From Saccharospirillum sp. MSK14-1 (GTDB taxonomy: Bacteria; Pseudomonadota; Gammaproteobacteria; Pseudomonadales; Natronospirillaceae): a stretch of DNA of 64,000 nt. The notes beneath the pieces were generated by a model. The model had not been told where the DNA came from. It saw nothing but the letters and a program-made list of their open reading frames with translations, and did not search any database. The translations under genes and the position numbers were made by a program. Of the stretch, positions 34,204-43,449 are shown one piece after another (position 1 is the stretch's first letter; the number at the start of each line of letters is the position of its first letter). The stretch spans positions 1 to 64,000 of the forward strand of contig NZ_MIES01000006.1 in the NCBI RefSeq assembly GCF_003054965.1, given 5' to 3'.

Positions 34204-35061
34204 ATGAGCTCACTGACCGAACGCCTTTTCGTCGCCAGCCAATATCTGGCGCCGCATCATCTGTTGTCTCGTTTTGTTGGCCGTCTGGCCGCCAGCGAAT
34301 GGGCGCCCATCCGCCGGCTGTTTATTGGCCGGTTCGCCAAGCAATTCCAGGTCAATATGAGCGAAGCCGAACGCGAAAACCTGACCGACTACCGCAACTT
34401 CAATGACTTCTTTACCCGCGCACTCAAGCCTGGCGCGCGGCCTTTGCCGGAAGATCCGCAGCGGTTAATGTGTCCGGTCGATGGCGCCGTCAGCCAGGCG
34501 GGCCCGATTGAAAACGGTCGAATATTTCAGGCCAAAGGTCGCGACTACAGCCTGACAGAACTGCTCGGTGGCGATGCCGATCAGGGCAAAGCGTTTCGCG
34601 ACGGTCGTTTTGCCACGCTGTATTTGTCACCGCGTGATTACCACCGCATTCACATGCCTTGCGACGGCAAACTGATCCGCACCACCTTCGTGCCGGGCCG
34701 CTTGTTCAGCGTCAATGGCGTCACCGCCGACAACGTGCCGCGCTTATTTGCGCGCAACGAACGCCTGGTGTGTGAATTCGAAACCGCTCATGGCCGCATG
34801 ATTCTGGTGTTGGTCGGCGCCATGATCGTCGCCAGTATTGAGACCGTTTGGGCGGGCATCGTCGCGCCCGATGGCCGCCGCATCAAACACCAGCATTTCG
34901 GCGAAGATGGCCCCCAGTTCAAGCGCGGCGACGAAATGGGCCGCTTTCGTTTGGGCAGTACCGTCATCGCTTTATTCGAAGCAGACGCCCTGGAATGGGA
35001 CGCCACCATCAGCGCCGGCCAGCCGGTTCGACTGGGCCAACCGCTCAATGCGACAAAATGA
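34204..35061 (+). CDS. psd: Phosphatidylserine decarboxylase proenzyme
   Basis: Psd makes phosphatidylethanolamine from the phosphatidylserine formed by PssA (1880-2671). The 285-residue proenzyme cleaves itself at the LGST motif near residue 247 to create the pyruvoyl group on the Ser. Other family signatures are visible: DYRNFNDFFTRALKPGARP near 61-79, CPVDGAVSQ near 90 and SPRDYHRIHMP near 143. Length equals the usual type I enzyme. It follows the HDOD gene closely. Confidence 0.96.
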   Translation: MSSLTERLFVASQYLAPHHLLSRFVGRLAASEWAPIRRLFIGRFAKQFQVNMSEAERENLTDYRNFNDFFTRALKPGARPLPEDPQRLMCPVDGAVSQAGPIENGRIFQAKGRDYSLTELLGGDADQGKAFRDGRFATLYLSPRDYHRIHMPCDGKLIRTTFVPGRLFSVNGVTADNVPRLFARNERLVCEFETAHGRMILVLVGAMIVASIETVWAGIVAPDGRRIKHQHFGEDGPQFKRGDEMGRFRLGSTVIALFEADALEWDATISAGQPVRLGQPLNATK

Positions 35062-35133
35062 TGAGCAAGGTCTCTGGAATCGGGTTTTCAAAGCCGGTAT
35101 CCTGCGCCGTTCAATGAGCTTGCCGGACAGACC

Positions 35134-35709
35134 ATGACCGACGAAACCACCCAGGAAGACGTGTCTCAAACAACGCCTGACGAACAACCGAAGGCAGAGA
35201 CGGCCACGGCCAAGAAAAAGAAGACCGACGCCCAGCGCAAAAAGGAATTTGAGGCCAATCGTAAGGCCATGGACGACCTGTGCGAACTCTACCCACAGGC
35301 GTTTAATCCGCGTCAGCCGAAGCCGTTGAAAATCGGCATTCATGAAGCCTTGGCCGAAGATGGCAAGCTCTCTAAGACGCGTATTCGTCGCGCGCTGAAT
35401 GTCTATGTGCGGTTGCGTTCTTACTACGCCTGCATGGTCGAAGGCGCCGATCGCGTCACCATCGATGGCAGCGCTGCCGGCACCGTGAGCGCCGAAGACG
35501 CCAGCCACGCCAAAGAAAAACTCGACGCCATCGACAAACGTCGTGCCGAGCGTGCCGCCAAAGCCAAGCCGAAAGACAAAGCAAAAGCCAAGGCAAAACC
35601 GAAAGCCAAGCCCAAGAAACCGGCGCAGCCGAAAGTGTCGGCCGAAGACCAGGAAAATCGCCTGCAGCGCAAGCTGGAAGCCTTGGTCAACAAACCTAAA
35701 AACGACTGA
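35134..35709 (+). CDS. proQ: ProQ/FinO-family RNA-binding protein
   Basis: A global RNA chaperone of the ProQ family that stabilises small RNAs and mRNA 3' ends. The 191 residues have an acidic and Lys-rich N-terminus (1-40), a FinO-like RNA-binding domain (about 40-125: LCELYPQAFNPRQPKPLKIGIHE, then LSKTRIRRALNVYVRLRSYY) and a strongly basic, Lys/Ala/Pro repeat-rich linker (140-175) ending in a short AEDQENRLQRKLEALV helix. The last part resembles the C-terminal segment of larger ProQ proteins. It lies between psd and the convergent epmA. Confidence 0.88.
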   Translation: MTDETTQEDVSQTTPDEQPKAETATAKKKKTDAQRKKEFEANRKAMDDLCELYPQAFNPRQPKPLKIGIHEALAEDGKLSKTRIRRALNVYVRLRSYYACMVEGADRVTIDGSAAGTVSAEDASHAKEKLDAIDKRRAERAAKAKPKDKAKAKAKPKAKPKKPAQPKVSAEDQENRLQRKLEALVNKPKND

Positions 35710-35724
35710 GCTGTCGCTCTGAAC

Positions 35725-36669
35725 TTAAGCGCGTTCCCGGTCAAAGGGCAGGACCGCAGCAATGTGGTCCTCGCCCAGTATCCGCATCAGTAACCGATCC
35801 ACACCCAGCGCTACTCCGGCGCAGTCGGGCAATCCTGAGTGCATCGCCGCCAGCAATCGCCGATCCATCTCCGCTTCCGGTAAACCCTGGGCGTTGCGGC
35901 GCTGCTGATCCTCAACAAAACGCCGCTGCTGCTCCTCCGCATCGGTTAATTCAAAATAGCCGTTGGCCAGTTCCAGACCGCCCCAGTAGGCCTCAAAGCG
36001 ACGCGCCAGGGTGACATCACCCTCGGTCTCAAACTGCGCCAGCGCCGCCTGACTGGCAGGATAGTGCGTAATAAAGGTCAGTTGTTCGGCGGGCAACGCG
36101 GGTTCCACCACCAGCACCATCAGCGCATCGAGGCAGTCATCGCGTTGCCAGTCGTGACTGTCGGCCGCTAAATGCTGATGGGCGGCGGCACGCAGCGCCG
36201 TTAAATCGGCCCGGTGCGGATCGGGTAAGCCCGTTCGTGTAAAAGCTTCCCTATAACTCAATCGCTCAACGGGCAACTCCGGCTGACCCGAAACCTCACG
36301 ACACAACTGCGCCACTTCGTCCATCAATTGGGTGTCGTCCCAACCCAGCCGATACCACTCCAACAGGGTGAATTCGGCATTGTGGCGCGCGCCGCTTTCA
36401 TCCTGACGAAACACATGGCCCAGCTGATAACAGTCGCCGATGCCTGCCGCCAATAACCGCTTCATGGCGTACTCCGGAGACGTCTGCAAAAAGCCACCGT
36501 CATGAGTGCGAATGTTGGTGAGGTTCACATCGGTGACGCCCGCATTCGACAACACCGGCGTATCGACTTCCAGCACCTCGCGCGCGGCAAAAAAAGCGCG
36601 CATATCCGCCAATAACTGAGCACGACGGCGCAGGTTTTTTAAACTCGCGGTGGGTTGCCAGTCAGTCAT
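35725..36669 (-). CDS. epmA: EF-P (R)-beta-lysine ligase EpmA
   Basis: EpmA (PoxA/GenX) attaches (R)-beta-lysine, made by EpmB, to Lys34 of EF-P. The 314-residue protein is a class II lysyl-tRNA synthetase core without the anticodon-binding domain. Motif 2 and motif 3 regions are visible (FRQDESGARHNAEFTLLEWY near 105-124; GVALGVDRLLM near 290). I start at 36669, preceded by AGGAG; the longer frame crosses the efp terminator. It lies downstream of efp on the same strand, with epmB on the other side, so the whole modification set is together. Confidence 0.95.
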   Translation of the reverse strand: MTDWQPTASLKNLRRRAQLLADMRAFFAAREVLEVDTPVLSNAGVTDVNLTNIRTHDGGFLQTSPEYAMKRLLAAGIGDCYQLGHVFRQDESGARHNAEFTLLEWYRLGWDDTQLMDEVAQLCREVSGQPELPVERLSYREAFTRTGLPDPHRADLTALRAAAHQHLAADSHDWQRDDCLDALMVLVVEPALPAEQLTFITHYPASQAALAQFETEGDVTLARRFEAYWGGLELANGYFELTDAEEQQRRFVEDQQRRNAQGLPEAEMDRRLLAAMHSGLPDCAGVALGVDRLLMRILGEDHIAAVLPFDRERA

Positions 36670-36699
36670 CTTTGCGCTCCTGTGATCGTGCACAAAAAA

Positions 36700-36721
36700 G
36701 GCCGCACGAAGCGGCCTTTTT
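36700..36721 (-). terminator. Rho-independent terminator of efp
   Basis: The stem GGCCGC / GCGGCC around ACGAA (36700-36716) is flanked by T and A runs, so it can act on the minus strand 20 nt after the efp stop and is symmetrical enough to work both ways. Confidence 0.8.
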
Positions 36722-36739
36722 ATCGTCAATCCACACCTT

Positions 36740-37315
36740 TCAGTCGGCTTTGGCGCGGCTGATGTATTCGCGGGTGCGGGTATCGACGCGGATTTTCTCG
36801 CCCTGGTTCAGGAACAGCGGTACCCGAACGACGGCACCGGTCGACAATGTGGCCGGCTTGGAACCACCGGTGGCTGTATCGCCTTTCAAACCCGGATCGG
36901 TTTCCACCACTTCCAGTTCAATGTGGTTCGGCGGGGTCACGGAAATCGGGTCGCCGTTGTACAGGCACACCACATAGGTTTCCTGCTCTTTGAGCCAGTC
37001 TTTGGTGTCACCCACCGCAGAGGCGTCGGCCGGCAGCTGCTCGAAGGAACCGTCGGTCTTCATAAAGTGCCAGAACTCGCCGTCCTCGTAGAGGTACTCC
37101 ATGTCGATGTCGAGTACATCGGCGGATTCGACGGATTCACCGGACTTGAACGTACGTTCCCAAGTGCGGCCGGTTTTCAGGTTCTTCAGTTTAACTCGGT
37201 TAAAGGCCTGGCCTTTACCGGGTTTCACAAATTCGTTATCGACGATGGTGCAGGGATCGCCCTCGAGCATCACTTTCAGCCCTGCACGGAATTCATTGGT
37301 AGAATAGGAGGCCAT
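36740..37315 (-). CDS. efp: Elongation factor P
   Basis: EF-P relieves ribosome stalling at polyproline stretches. The 191-residue protein has the three beta-barrel domains of the family. The modifiable Lys34 lies in KPGKGQAF (residue 34), which fits beta-lysylation by the adjacent EpmA and EpmB. It starts with [21 protein letters not shown]. It diverges from epmB; the two starts are nearly back-to-back, so the promoters overlap with coding sequence of the longer epmB frame. The HDOD protein in this window carries a long Pro run and would be a natural client. Confidence 0.97.
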   Translation of the reverse strand: MASYSTNEFRAGLKVMLEGDPCTIVDNEFVKPGKGQAFNRVKLKNLKTGRTWERTFKSGESVESADVLDIDMEYLYEDGEFWHFMKTDGSFEQLPADASAVGDTKDWLKEQETYVVCLYNGDPISVTPPNHIELEVVETDPGLKGDTATGGSKPATLSTGAVVRVPLFLNQGEKIRVDTRTREYISRAKAD

Positions 37316-37352
37316 GACCTGTCCTGATTGCCTGGAAATTCAAGAGGAGCGT

Positions 37353-38390
37353 ATGTTAACCGAGTTCGAGCCCCGTGTGGACTCCCCCACCATCATTTCC
37401 ACCGCAGCGCTTCCTTCCTGGCAAACCGAACTGAAAGACGCCGTTCGCTCCATCGCGCAATTGCTGGAACAGCTTAACCTTCAGGAAACCGACCTGGACC
37501 AGCCCGCGCTCGCCGACGCCGACTTTCCGCTGCGCGTGCCACTGAGCTACGTGCGGCGAATGGGCGTGGGTGACCCGCACGATCCGCTGTTGCGTCAGGT
37601 GTTGCCGAGCGGCGCCGAACTCGACCCGCAGCCGGGGTTTCTCGATGACCCACTGGCCGAACGCGAGCACGCGCCGGCGCCGGGCATAGTGCACAAATAC
37701 AGCGGCCGTGCGCTGGTGATCACCACTCAGGCCTGCGCCGTGCATTGCCGTTACTGTTTCCGCCAGCACTTTCCCTACGCTGATAATCGCTTAAGCCCGG
37801 CGCAATGGCAAAGCGCGCTGGACTATCTGGCCAGCGCCGAGGATTTGCACGAAGTGATTTTCAGCGGCGGTGACCCGCTCAGTCTGCCCAACGATCGGCT
37901 GGCTGACCTGATCGCCGATCTGGCACGACTGCCCAACCTGACCACGCTGCGCATTCACAGCCGCACGCCGATTGTGCTGCCGTCACGCATCGACGCTGGC
38001 TTGCTGCGGTTATTGAAAGAAACACGTCTCAAAACCGTGCTGGTGGTGCACGCCAATCACGCCAACGAAATCAATGGGGAAGTGCAGCACGCGCTGGCGC
38101 CATTGCGTCAGAACGGTACCTTGTTGCTGAATCAGGCGGTGTTACTGGCGGGCGTTAATGATTCCACTGAGGCGCTGACCGCACTGAGCCAGGCGCTGTT
38201 TTCAGCCGATGTACTGCCCTACTACCTGCACCAGCTCGACCCGGTGCGCGGTGCCGCGCATTTCGACGTGCCAGACGACCGCGCCCAGCAATTGTGGCGC
38301 ACCTTACAGGCCAGTCTGCCGGGCTATCTGGTACCGAGATTGGTGCGCGAAGTGCCGGGCGATGCCGGCAAGCGCTGGCTGAATCAGTAA
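37353..38390 (+). CDS. epmB: Lysine 2,3-aminomutase-like EpmB
   Basis: EpmB is a radical SAM, PLP-dependent enzyme that makes (R)-beta-lysine for EF-P. The 345-residue protein has the cluster motif CAVHCRYC (CxxxCxxC, about residue 129), the GGDP segment of the SAM site near 171, and the PLP region near the C-terminus (about 260-310, ending YYLHQLDPVRGAAHFDVP). I choose the Met at 37353 preceded by AGAGGAG; an earlier in-frame ATG at 37314 overlaps the efp start. It converges with serB, overlapping it by 7 nt. Confidence 0.94.
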   Translation: MLTEFEPRVDSPTIISTAALPSWQTELKDAVRSIAQLLEQLNLQETDLDQPALADADFPLRVPLSYVRRMGVGDPHDPLLRQVLPSGAELDPQPGFLDDPLAEREHAPAPGIVHKYSGRALVITTQACAVHCRYCFRQHFPYADNRLSPAQWQSALDYLASAEDLHEVIFSGGDPLSLPNDRLADLIADLARLPNLTTLRIHSRTPIVLPSRIDAGLLRLLKETRLKTVLVVHANHANEINGEVQHALAPLRQNGTLLLNQAVLLAGVNDSTEALTALSQALFSADVLPYYLHQLDPVRGAAHFDVPDDRAQQLWRTLQASLPGYLVPRLVREVPGDAGKRWLNQ

Positions 38391-39595
38391 ATGTCCTGAT
38401 CGCGGAAGCCGAGCAGGTAAAGCACGGCGTCCAGGCCCAAGGTGGAAATGGAGTGACGCGCGCTTTCGCGCACCAGCGGTTTGGCACGGAAGGCGATGCC
38501 GAGGCCGGCTTCAGAGAGCATCGGCAAGTCGTTGGCGCCATCACCGACGGCAATGGTTTGCTCCAGCTTGATGCCTTCGCGCTGCGCCAGTTCACGCAGC
38601 AACTCAGCCTTGCGCGCGCCATCGACAATGGTGCCACTGACGGCGCCGGTCACCTTGCCATCGACGATGTCGAGCTCATTGGCGTAGACGTAATCGATGC
38701 CCAATTTGCGCTGCAAATAATGCCCGAAGTAAGTAAAGCCGCCGGACAAAATCGCCGTTTTGAAACCGTACGCTTTGAGCGTGCCGATCAAACGCTCGGC
38801 GCCTTCGGTCAGCGGCAGACGTTCGGCAATGCCCGCCAACACGCTTTCATCGAGGCCTTTCAATAACGCCAGTCGCTCACGGAAACTGGCTTGGAAATCC
38901 AGCTCACCGGCCATGGCGCGCTCGGTAATGGCCACCACCTGGTCACCGACACCGGCGGCGTGCGCCAGTTCGTCAATGACCTCGGTTTCGATCAGCGTTG
39001 AATCCATATCGAAGCAAACCAGACGGCGATTGCGGCGGTAAACCGAATCGAGCTGGAAGGCAACGTCGATATCGAAGCGAGCGCTGATGTCCAGAAATGC
39101 CTGGCGCAAGGCAGCATCGTCCACCGGCTGACCGCGCAAGGTCAGTTCAATGCAGGCCTGACCCACGTCATCGGCCTGATCGAGGGCGATGCGGCCGGTC
39201 AATCGGGTGATGTCCTGAATGTTCAGGCCTTGATGGGAGACTTCGCGCGATACCCAGGCCAATTGTTCGGCGCTGATGCGGCGCGCCAACAAGGTCAGTA
39301 CATAGCGGTCTTTGCCTTGCTGGGCGACCCAGTCGCTGTAGGCGTCGTCGCTGACCGGCGTAAAGCGGGCGTCGATGCCCAGGTCGTGGGCGCGGAACAG
39401 AATTTCTTTGAGTAAGGCTGAGGTGTCTTCGCCATCGGGCAGCTGCAGCAGCATGCCCAGCGACACCTGGTCGTGAATGACGGACTGCCCTAAATCGAGC
39501 AGGGTGACGCCGAACTGTGCCAGCGTCTGGGTCAGGTCGGCGGTCAGACCGGGGCGGTCATGACCACTGACCTTGAGCATCAAGATGGTACTCAA
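38384..39595 (-). CDS. serB: Phosphoserine phosphatase with N-terminal ACT domains
   Basis: SerB removes phosphate from O-phosphoserine, the final step in serine synthesis. The 403-residue protein has two ACT-like regulatory domains (residues 1-165, first segment LMLKVSGHDRPGLTADLTQ) and a HAD phosphatase domain (about 195-400) with nucleophile motif CFDMDSTLI, motif III with conserved Lys and GDGANDLPML as motif IV near 355. This is the long form seen in Pseudomonas, compared with 322 in E. coli. The ACT domains suggest allosteric control by an amino acid. Confidence 0.95.
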   Translation of the reverse strand: MSTILMLKVSGHDRPGLTADLTQTLAQFGVTLLDLGQSVIHDQVSLGMLLQLPDGEDTSALLKEILFRAHDLGIDARFTPVSDDAYSDWVAQQGKDRYVLTLLARRISAEQLAWVSREVSHQGLNIQDITRLTGRIALDQADDVGQACIELTLRGQPVDDAALRQAFLDISARFDIDVAFQLDSVYRRNRRLVCFDMDSTLIETEVIDELAHAAGVGDQVVAITERAMAGELDFQASFRERLALLKGLDESVLAGIAERLPLTEGAERLIGTLKAYGFKTAILSGGFTYFGHYLQRKLGIDYVYANELDIVDGKVTGAVSGTIVDGARKAELLRELAQREGIKLEQTIAVGDGANDLPMLSEAGLGIAFRAKPLVRESARHSISTLGLDAVLYLLGFRDQDIY

Positions 39596-39617
39596 GGACG
39601 AGCTCCGTCAGTTGGGC

Positions 39618-39794
39618 TCAGCCCTTAATGGATTCCAGCGTTTTCAACGCCTCTTCGGCAACCTGTTCCAGCTTCACAATCAGGTCATCGGTTTCGTGGG
39701 TGGACAAGGCGCGGTGGCGATCCGGGCCCATCAAAAACAGACCGTGTTTGATTTCTTTCAACTGGGCAGCCAGTTGGTTGGCGGCATCACTCAT
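39618..39794 (-). CDS. Small conserved protein upstream of serB
   Basis: A 58-residue acidic helical protein: MSDAANQLAAQLKEIKHG, then LIVKLEQVAEEALKTLESIKG. The start at 39794 follows AGAGGA and is better than the Met six codons earlier. No catalytic, membrane or metal motif is visible. It lies 22 nt before serB on the same strand and is likely co-transcribed. I do not recognise the family, though the predicted helical pair could be a coiled-coil adaptor. Confidence 0.55.
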   Translation of the reverse strand: MSDAANQLAAQLKEIKHGLFLMGPDRHRALSTHETDDLIVKLEQVAEEALKTLESIKG

Positions 39795-39970
39795 GGGACA
39801 TCCTCTCAACATCGATTGGGCGGACCGGCCTTACAAGCCGGGCGGTTCTTTAAAGCGACGATTACCGCTACCATTGCGCCCTTGGGTCGACAGTCCACAC
39901 AACCGACTGTCGCTCCGGGGGGCCCCCTAGCGGAGGCGATATTGTATCGACCAGACTGAATTATTCCACC

Positions 39971-41293
39971 ATGCATGCTCTGCGCTGGCTCTGGCAGCCA
40001 TTGACCGCCTTCGCACTGGCCTTATTGGTCGTGCTCAATTTGTTACTCGCCTGGCTGTGGTATCAACCAGCGCTGAACGCCATCGATCAAACCCAGCATC
40101 GCCTTGGCGAAAGTCTGGCCCGGACGCTGGCGTTCGATATCGCCGCGCCGTTGCAACGGGGCGATCGTCTGGCGATCAGTTTGTTATTGAACCGCACCGC
40201 CGAAGAACCGCTGGTCGCAGCGGCCGCGCTCACCGCGGCCGATCAGAATTTAACGCTCAACTCACGCCCGGTTGGACCCGAACCACTCGAACCGGTGGCC
40301 TTCGAACATCCCGTGCATTTTGAATCAACGCTGCTCGGCCAGGCTGAAGTTCAGCTGGATCAACGCGCCCTGATTCAATGGCGCACCCGCACCCAGCGTT
40401 CCTGGTTTTTATTTAATCTGCTGGCGCTGGCCAGTGCCGGCGGGCTGATTTTCTGGCGCAGCCAGATTCAGGACGCCACAACCGGCAAACTGTCGCGCCA
40501 ACTCAGTGAGCATCTGCCGGGCTGGAAAAACCACTTCAGCGGCTCACCCGAAGCACAACTCAAAGCACTGGTCACTCGTTTAAGCAATTCACTCGATTCC
40601 AACAGCCAGGTGTTGCGCACCCTGGCCACCGCCAGCAGCGATGGCGAAGCCGAGCGGCTGCTCGAACAGGTGCACCTGGCCGGCGAGCAAGGCGCCTATT
40701 GCGATGTCGCCCTGCTCAATGTGCAGTGCCACAACTGGGACGCCATGACGCGGCAATACGACGCTCACCAGCTGCAAACGCTGTGGGCGCGTTACGAAAA
40801 CCTGATCACCCAGGTCGGTGAACTCTACGGCGGTGTGTTGTTACCCGAAGGCTTTACGCTGGTGTTCGGTCTCGGTGATGACGACCACTTTGCCATGCAC
40901 GCCGTCAGTGCGGCACGGGTGCTGCAACTGGCGATTTTGCAAAGCCAGCGCGAGCATCCAGCACTGCAACCGGCCTTTGGTTTCTCCCTCAGTGCCGGGC
41001 CAGCGTTCGTTTCGCGCACCACCAAACACGGCCTGCCGCTACCATTGGTCGCCGGTGATGCGGCGCAGTGGTTACAGCAGGTCAGCGCGCAGCAACCGCG
41101 AGGCGCTATCTATCTGGCAGAGCCGCTGCTGCAGCATCAGGAAGTGAACCAGAGCATCGAAGTGTCACTGCTGCGCGATATTACGCTCAGTGACGGTGGC
41201 CGTCTGGAGGTCTGGGAGCTGGAGGCCATCGCCGGGCATCGCGATCGGTTACTGGCGTCTCAGGCGCATACCCTGGTCGAACGGTTGCGATGA
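39971..41293 (+). CDS. Inner-membrane protein with periplasmic SMP-like domain and degenerate cyclase-like domain
   Basis: The 440-residue protein has an N-terminal transmembrane helix (about 9-32), a periplasmic stretch (35-135), a second helix (about 143-160) and a cytoplasmic C-terminal half. Its position, divergent from serB, matches E. coli ytjB/smp and the Pseudomonas AhpA-type gene. The cytoplasmic part (250-425, CDVALLNVQCHNWDAM, then GVLLPEGFTLVFGLGDDDHFAMHAVSAARVLQL) resembles a class III nucleotide cyclase fold without the catalytic metal aspartates, so catalysis is doubtful. It overlaps the FecCD permease gene by 4 nt, an unusual coupling. Confidence 0.65.
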   Translation: MHALRWLWQPLTAFALALLVVLNLLLAWLWYQPALNAIDQTQHRLGESLARTLAFDIAAPLQRGDRLAISLLLNRTAEEPLVAAAALTAADQNLTLNSRPVGPEPLEPVAFEHPVHFESTLLGQAEVQLDQRALIQWRTRTQRSWFLFNLLALASAGGLIFWRSQIQDATTGKLSRQLSEHLPGWKNHFSGSPEAQLKALVTRLSNSLDSNSQVLRTLATASSDGEAERLLEQVHLAGEQGAYCDVALLNVQCHNWDAMTRQYDAHQLQTLWARYENLITQVGELYGGVLLPEGFTLVFGLGDDDHFAMHAVSAARVLQLAILQSQREHPALQPAFGFSLSAGPAFVSRTTKHGLPLPLVAGDAAQWLQQVSAQQPRGAIYLAEPLLQHQEVNQSIEVSLLRDITLSDGGRLEVWELEAIAGHRDRLLASQAHTLVERLR

Positions 41294-42306
41294 CTCTGAG
41301 CGCCCGCACCTTCGCCTGGCTGCTGGTGCCGCTGACGCTGATGTCGGCTTTAATCGCACTGACCGCCGGACCGTCTGGCCTCAGCGTCGCAGGCGTCTGG
41401 CAGGCACTGTGGCAACCGGACGCCGGCGTGAACGGTTTGATCGTCTGGCAACTTCGTCTGCCTCGGCTGCTGCTGGCGCTGTGCGTCGGTGCTTTGCTCG
41501 GCCTGTGTGGCGCGCTGATTCAGGGACTGTTTCGTAACCCACTGGCCGAACCCGGTCTGATGGGCGTGTCCAGCGGTGCCACCCTGGCGGTGGTGGCGAC
41601 GCTGATTTTTGCGCCAGGGTTGCTGGCATTGCTGCCTAACCCGCTGGAAACGCTGGCGCGACCGGCCATCGCTTTTATCGGCGGATTAATCGCCACAACC
41701 TTGGTGATGCTGCTGGGCCGCGACAACACGCATTCGCCCTTGCGACTGATCCTCGCGGGCGTGGCCTTCAATATGGTGGCAGCGGCCGGTCTGGGTTTGT
41801 GCTCTTATCTGGCCAGTAACGAACAGCTGCGCACCCTGACTTTTTGGACGCTCGGCTCTTTTGGCGCGGCCACCTGGCAGGCGGTTGGCGTCACCGCAGC
41901 GATTTTAGTCGGCATTGCGCTGCTCGCCTGGCCGCTGCACAAACCGCTGAACGCGCTCTTGCTGGGTGAATCCGAGTGTCGTCATCTGGGCTTTCAGGTG
42001 CCACGTTTAAAGCGTCGAGTGATTTTTCTGTGTGCTGCGGGTGTCGGCGCGGCCGTCGCCTTTACCGGCATCATTGGTTTTATCGGTCTGGTGGTGCCGC
42101 ACATGGTGCGCTTGCTGGTCGGGCCGGATCATCGCCGGGTACTGCCGCTGAGCCTGGGGTTTGGCGCGCTGCTGACGCTTTGGGCCGATTGGTTGGCACG
42201 CACCGTCATCAGCCCGGCTGAGTTGCCGGTCGGCATCGTCACCGCACTGCTCGGCGGGCCTTTCTTTATCTATCTGATCCATCGCCAGCGGAGCACCGGC
42301 TTATGA
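41290..42306 (+). CDS. hmuU: FecCD-family (haem/siderophore) ABC permease
   Basis: A 338-residue permease with about ten helices, of the BtuC/FhuB/HmuU family. Motifs include RLPRLLLALCVGALLGLCGALIQGLFRNPLAEPGLMG (residues 54-90, seen as separate blocks) and the C-terminal GFIGLVVPHMVRLLVGPDHR (about 257-276). It is translationally coupled to the preceding membrane protein (ATGA) and to the HmuV ATPase, and probably imports haem. No periplasmic binding protein or TonB receptor is present here, so these must be elsewhere. B12 or siderophore transport remain alternatives. Confidence 0.8.
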   Translation: MTLSARTFAWLLVPLTLMSALIALTAGPSGLSVAGVWQALWQPDAGVNGLIVWQLRLPRLLLALCVGALLGLCGALIQGLFRNPLAEPGLMGVSSGATLAVVATLIFAPGLLALLPNPLETLARPAIAFIGGLIATTLVMLLGRDNTHSPLRLILAGVAFNMVAAAGLGLCSYLASNEQLRTLTFWTLGSFGAATWQAVGVTAAILVGIALLAWPLHKPLNALLLGESECRHLGFQVPRLKRRVIFLCAAGVGAAVAFTGIIGFIGLVVPHMVRLLVGPDHRRVLPLSLGFGALLTLWADWLARTVISPAELPVGIVTALLGGPFFIYLIHRQRSTGL

Positions 42307-43082
42307 GCCTCGTCGGCGAACACCTGAGGCTGCAACTGGCGCCCGGCCGCATCGCGATCGATGATGTCTCGGTGCAACTCAACGCCGGAGAAGTGCTGGC
42401 GCTGATCGGCCAAAACGGGGCTGGAAAATCGAGTCTGCTGAACCTGCTCAGCGGTGAGCACGTCGCCAACGCCGGGCAGGTTCGACTGCACGAAAAGCCG
42501 ATAACCGACTGGCCCGGTGAAGACCGGGCCCGCCTGCTCGCGGTACTGCCGCAACAACATTCGCTGAATTTTGCCTTTCGCGTGGCCGAAGTCGTGGCAC
42601 TGGGCCGCTACCCGCACGGCACCGGCAAACGCCGGGACGATGCCATTGTCGCCGAAGCAATGGCCCTGTGTGAGCTGAGCGATCTGGCGCAGCGCAACAT
42701 TCACGAGATCAGCGGTGGCGAACGACAGCGGGTGCATTTGGCGCGAGTGTTGGCACAAATCTGGGACGCCCAGCCGGAAGGCCACCGCTTTTTGTTGCTG
42801 GATGAACCCGCCGCCAGCCTCGACTTGCATCATCAGCAGATGCTGTTCCAGGCCGTGCGCCGCTTTGCCCGGCGCGGTGTCGGCGTGCTGCTGGTGGTGC
42901 ACGATCTGAACCTGGCAGCGCGCTATGCCGACCGCGTGCTGTTACTCGATCATGGTCGCGCCGTTTGCACCGGTCGACCCGCCGACGTGCTAACCATCGA
43001 CACCATTTATACGCATTTCGGGCTGAGCGTGACGGTGCAGCCGCATCCGCACCACGACTGCCCGCTGATCATCAGTCATTAA
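42303..43082 (+). CDS. hmuV: Haem ABC importer, ATP-binding protein HmuV
   Basis: The 259-residue ATPase shows Walker A GQNGAGKSS near residue 38, Q-loop LPQQHSLNFAFRV near 82, signature ISGGERQRV near 138, ARVLAQIWDAQPEG (a HmuV-specific insertion near 149) and Walker B FLLLDEPAASLD near 166. It ends with a His-rich tail (PHPHHDC). The start overlaps the permease by 4 nt. The HmuV-type insertion favours haem over vitamin B12. Confidence 0.88.
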   Translation: MSLVGEHLRLQLAPGRIAIDDVSVQLNAGEVLALIGQNGAGKSSLLNLLSGEHVANAGQVRLHEKPITDWPGEDRARLLAVLPQQHSLNFAFRVAEVVALGRYPHGTGKRRDDAIVAEAMALCELSDLAQRNIHEISGGERQRVHLARVLAQIWDAQPEGHRFLLLDEPAASLDLHHQQMLFQAVRRFARRGVGVLLVVHDLNLAARYADRVLLLDHGRAVCTGRPADVLTIDTIYTHFGLSVTVQPHPHHDCPLIISH

Positions 43083-43113
43083 GACGAACACTGAGGGGAG
43101 CACTGAGAAAATC

Positions 43114-43437
43114 ATGACCGAACTGTGCCACGTTAACGACCTCGAAGAAGGTCAGTCACTGGGCTTCGATTTACCGGACAACCCAGTCTTTGCCGTGCGC
43201 AAAGACGACCAGATTTACGTCTACAAAAACAGCTGCCCACACCTTCATACGGCGCTGGAATTTATGGAAAACCAGTTTCTCGATATGGACGGCGCGCTGA
43301 TTGAATGTTCAACGCACGGTGCGTTATTCGAAATCGAAACCGGCCATTGTTTGGTGGGGCCATGCCAGGGTGAGTATCTGACGCCGGTGGGGTTTGAGGT
43401 TCGCGATGACAAGATTGTCATCTTGGAAGACGCTTAG
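43114..43437 (+). CDS. Rieske-type [2Fe-2S] ferredoxin
   Basis: A 107-residue soluble Rieske protein. The cluster ligands are in CPHLH near residue 44 (Cys and His) and CSTHG near 66 (Cys and His), in the family pattern CxH ... CxxH. It lacks a signal or membrane anchor, so it works in the cytoplasm as an electron carrier, perhaps with an oxygenase encoded elsewhere. It follows hmuV by 31 nt with a GGGGAG site. The partner is unknown. Confidence 0.87.
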   Translation: MTELCHVNDLEEGQSLGFDLPDNPVFAVRKDDQIYVYKNSCPHLHTALEFMENQFLDMDGALIECSTHGALFEIETGHCLVGPCQGEYLTPVGFEVRDDKIVILEDA

Positions 43438-43449
43438 GCGCTTCGCGCC

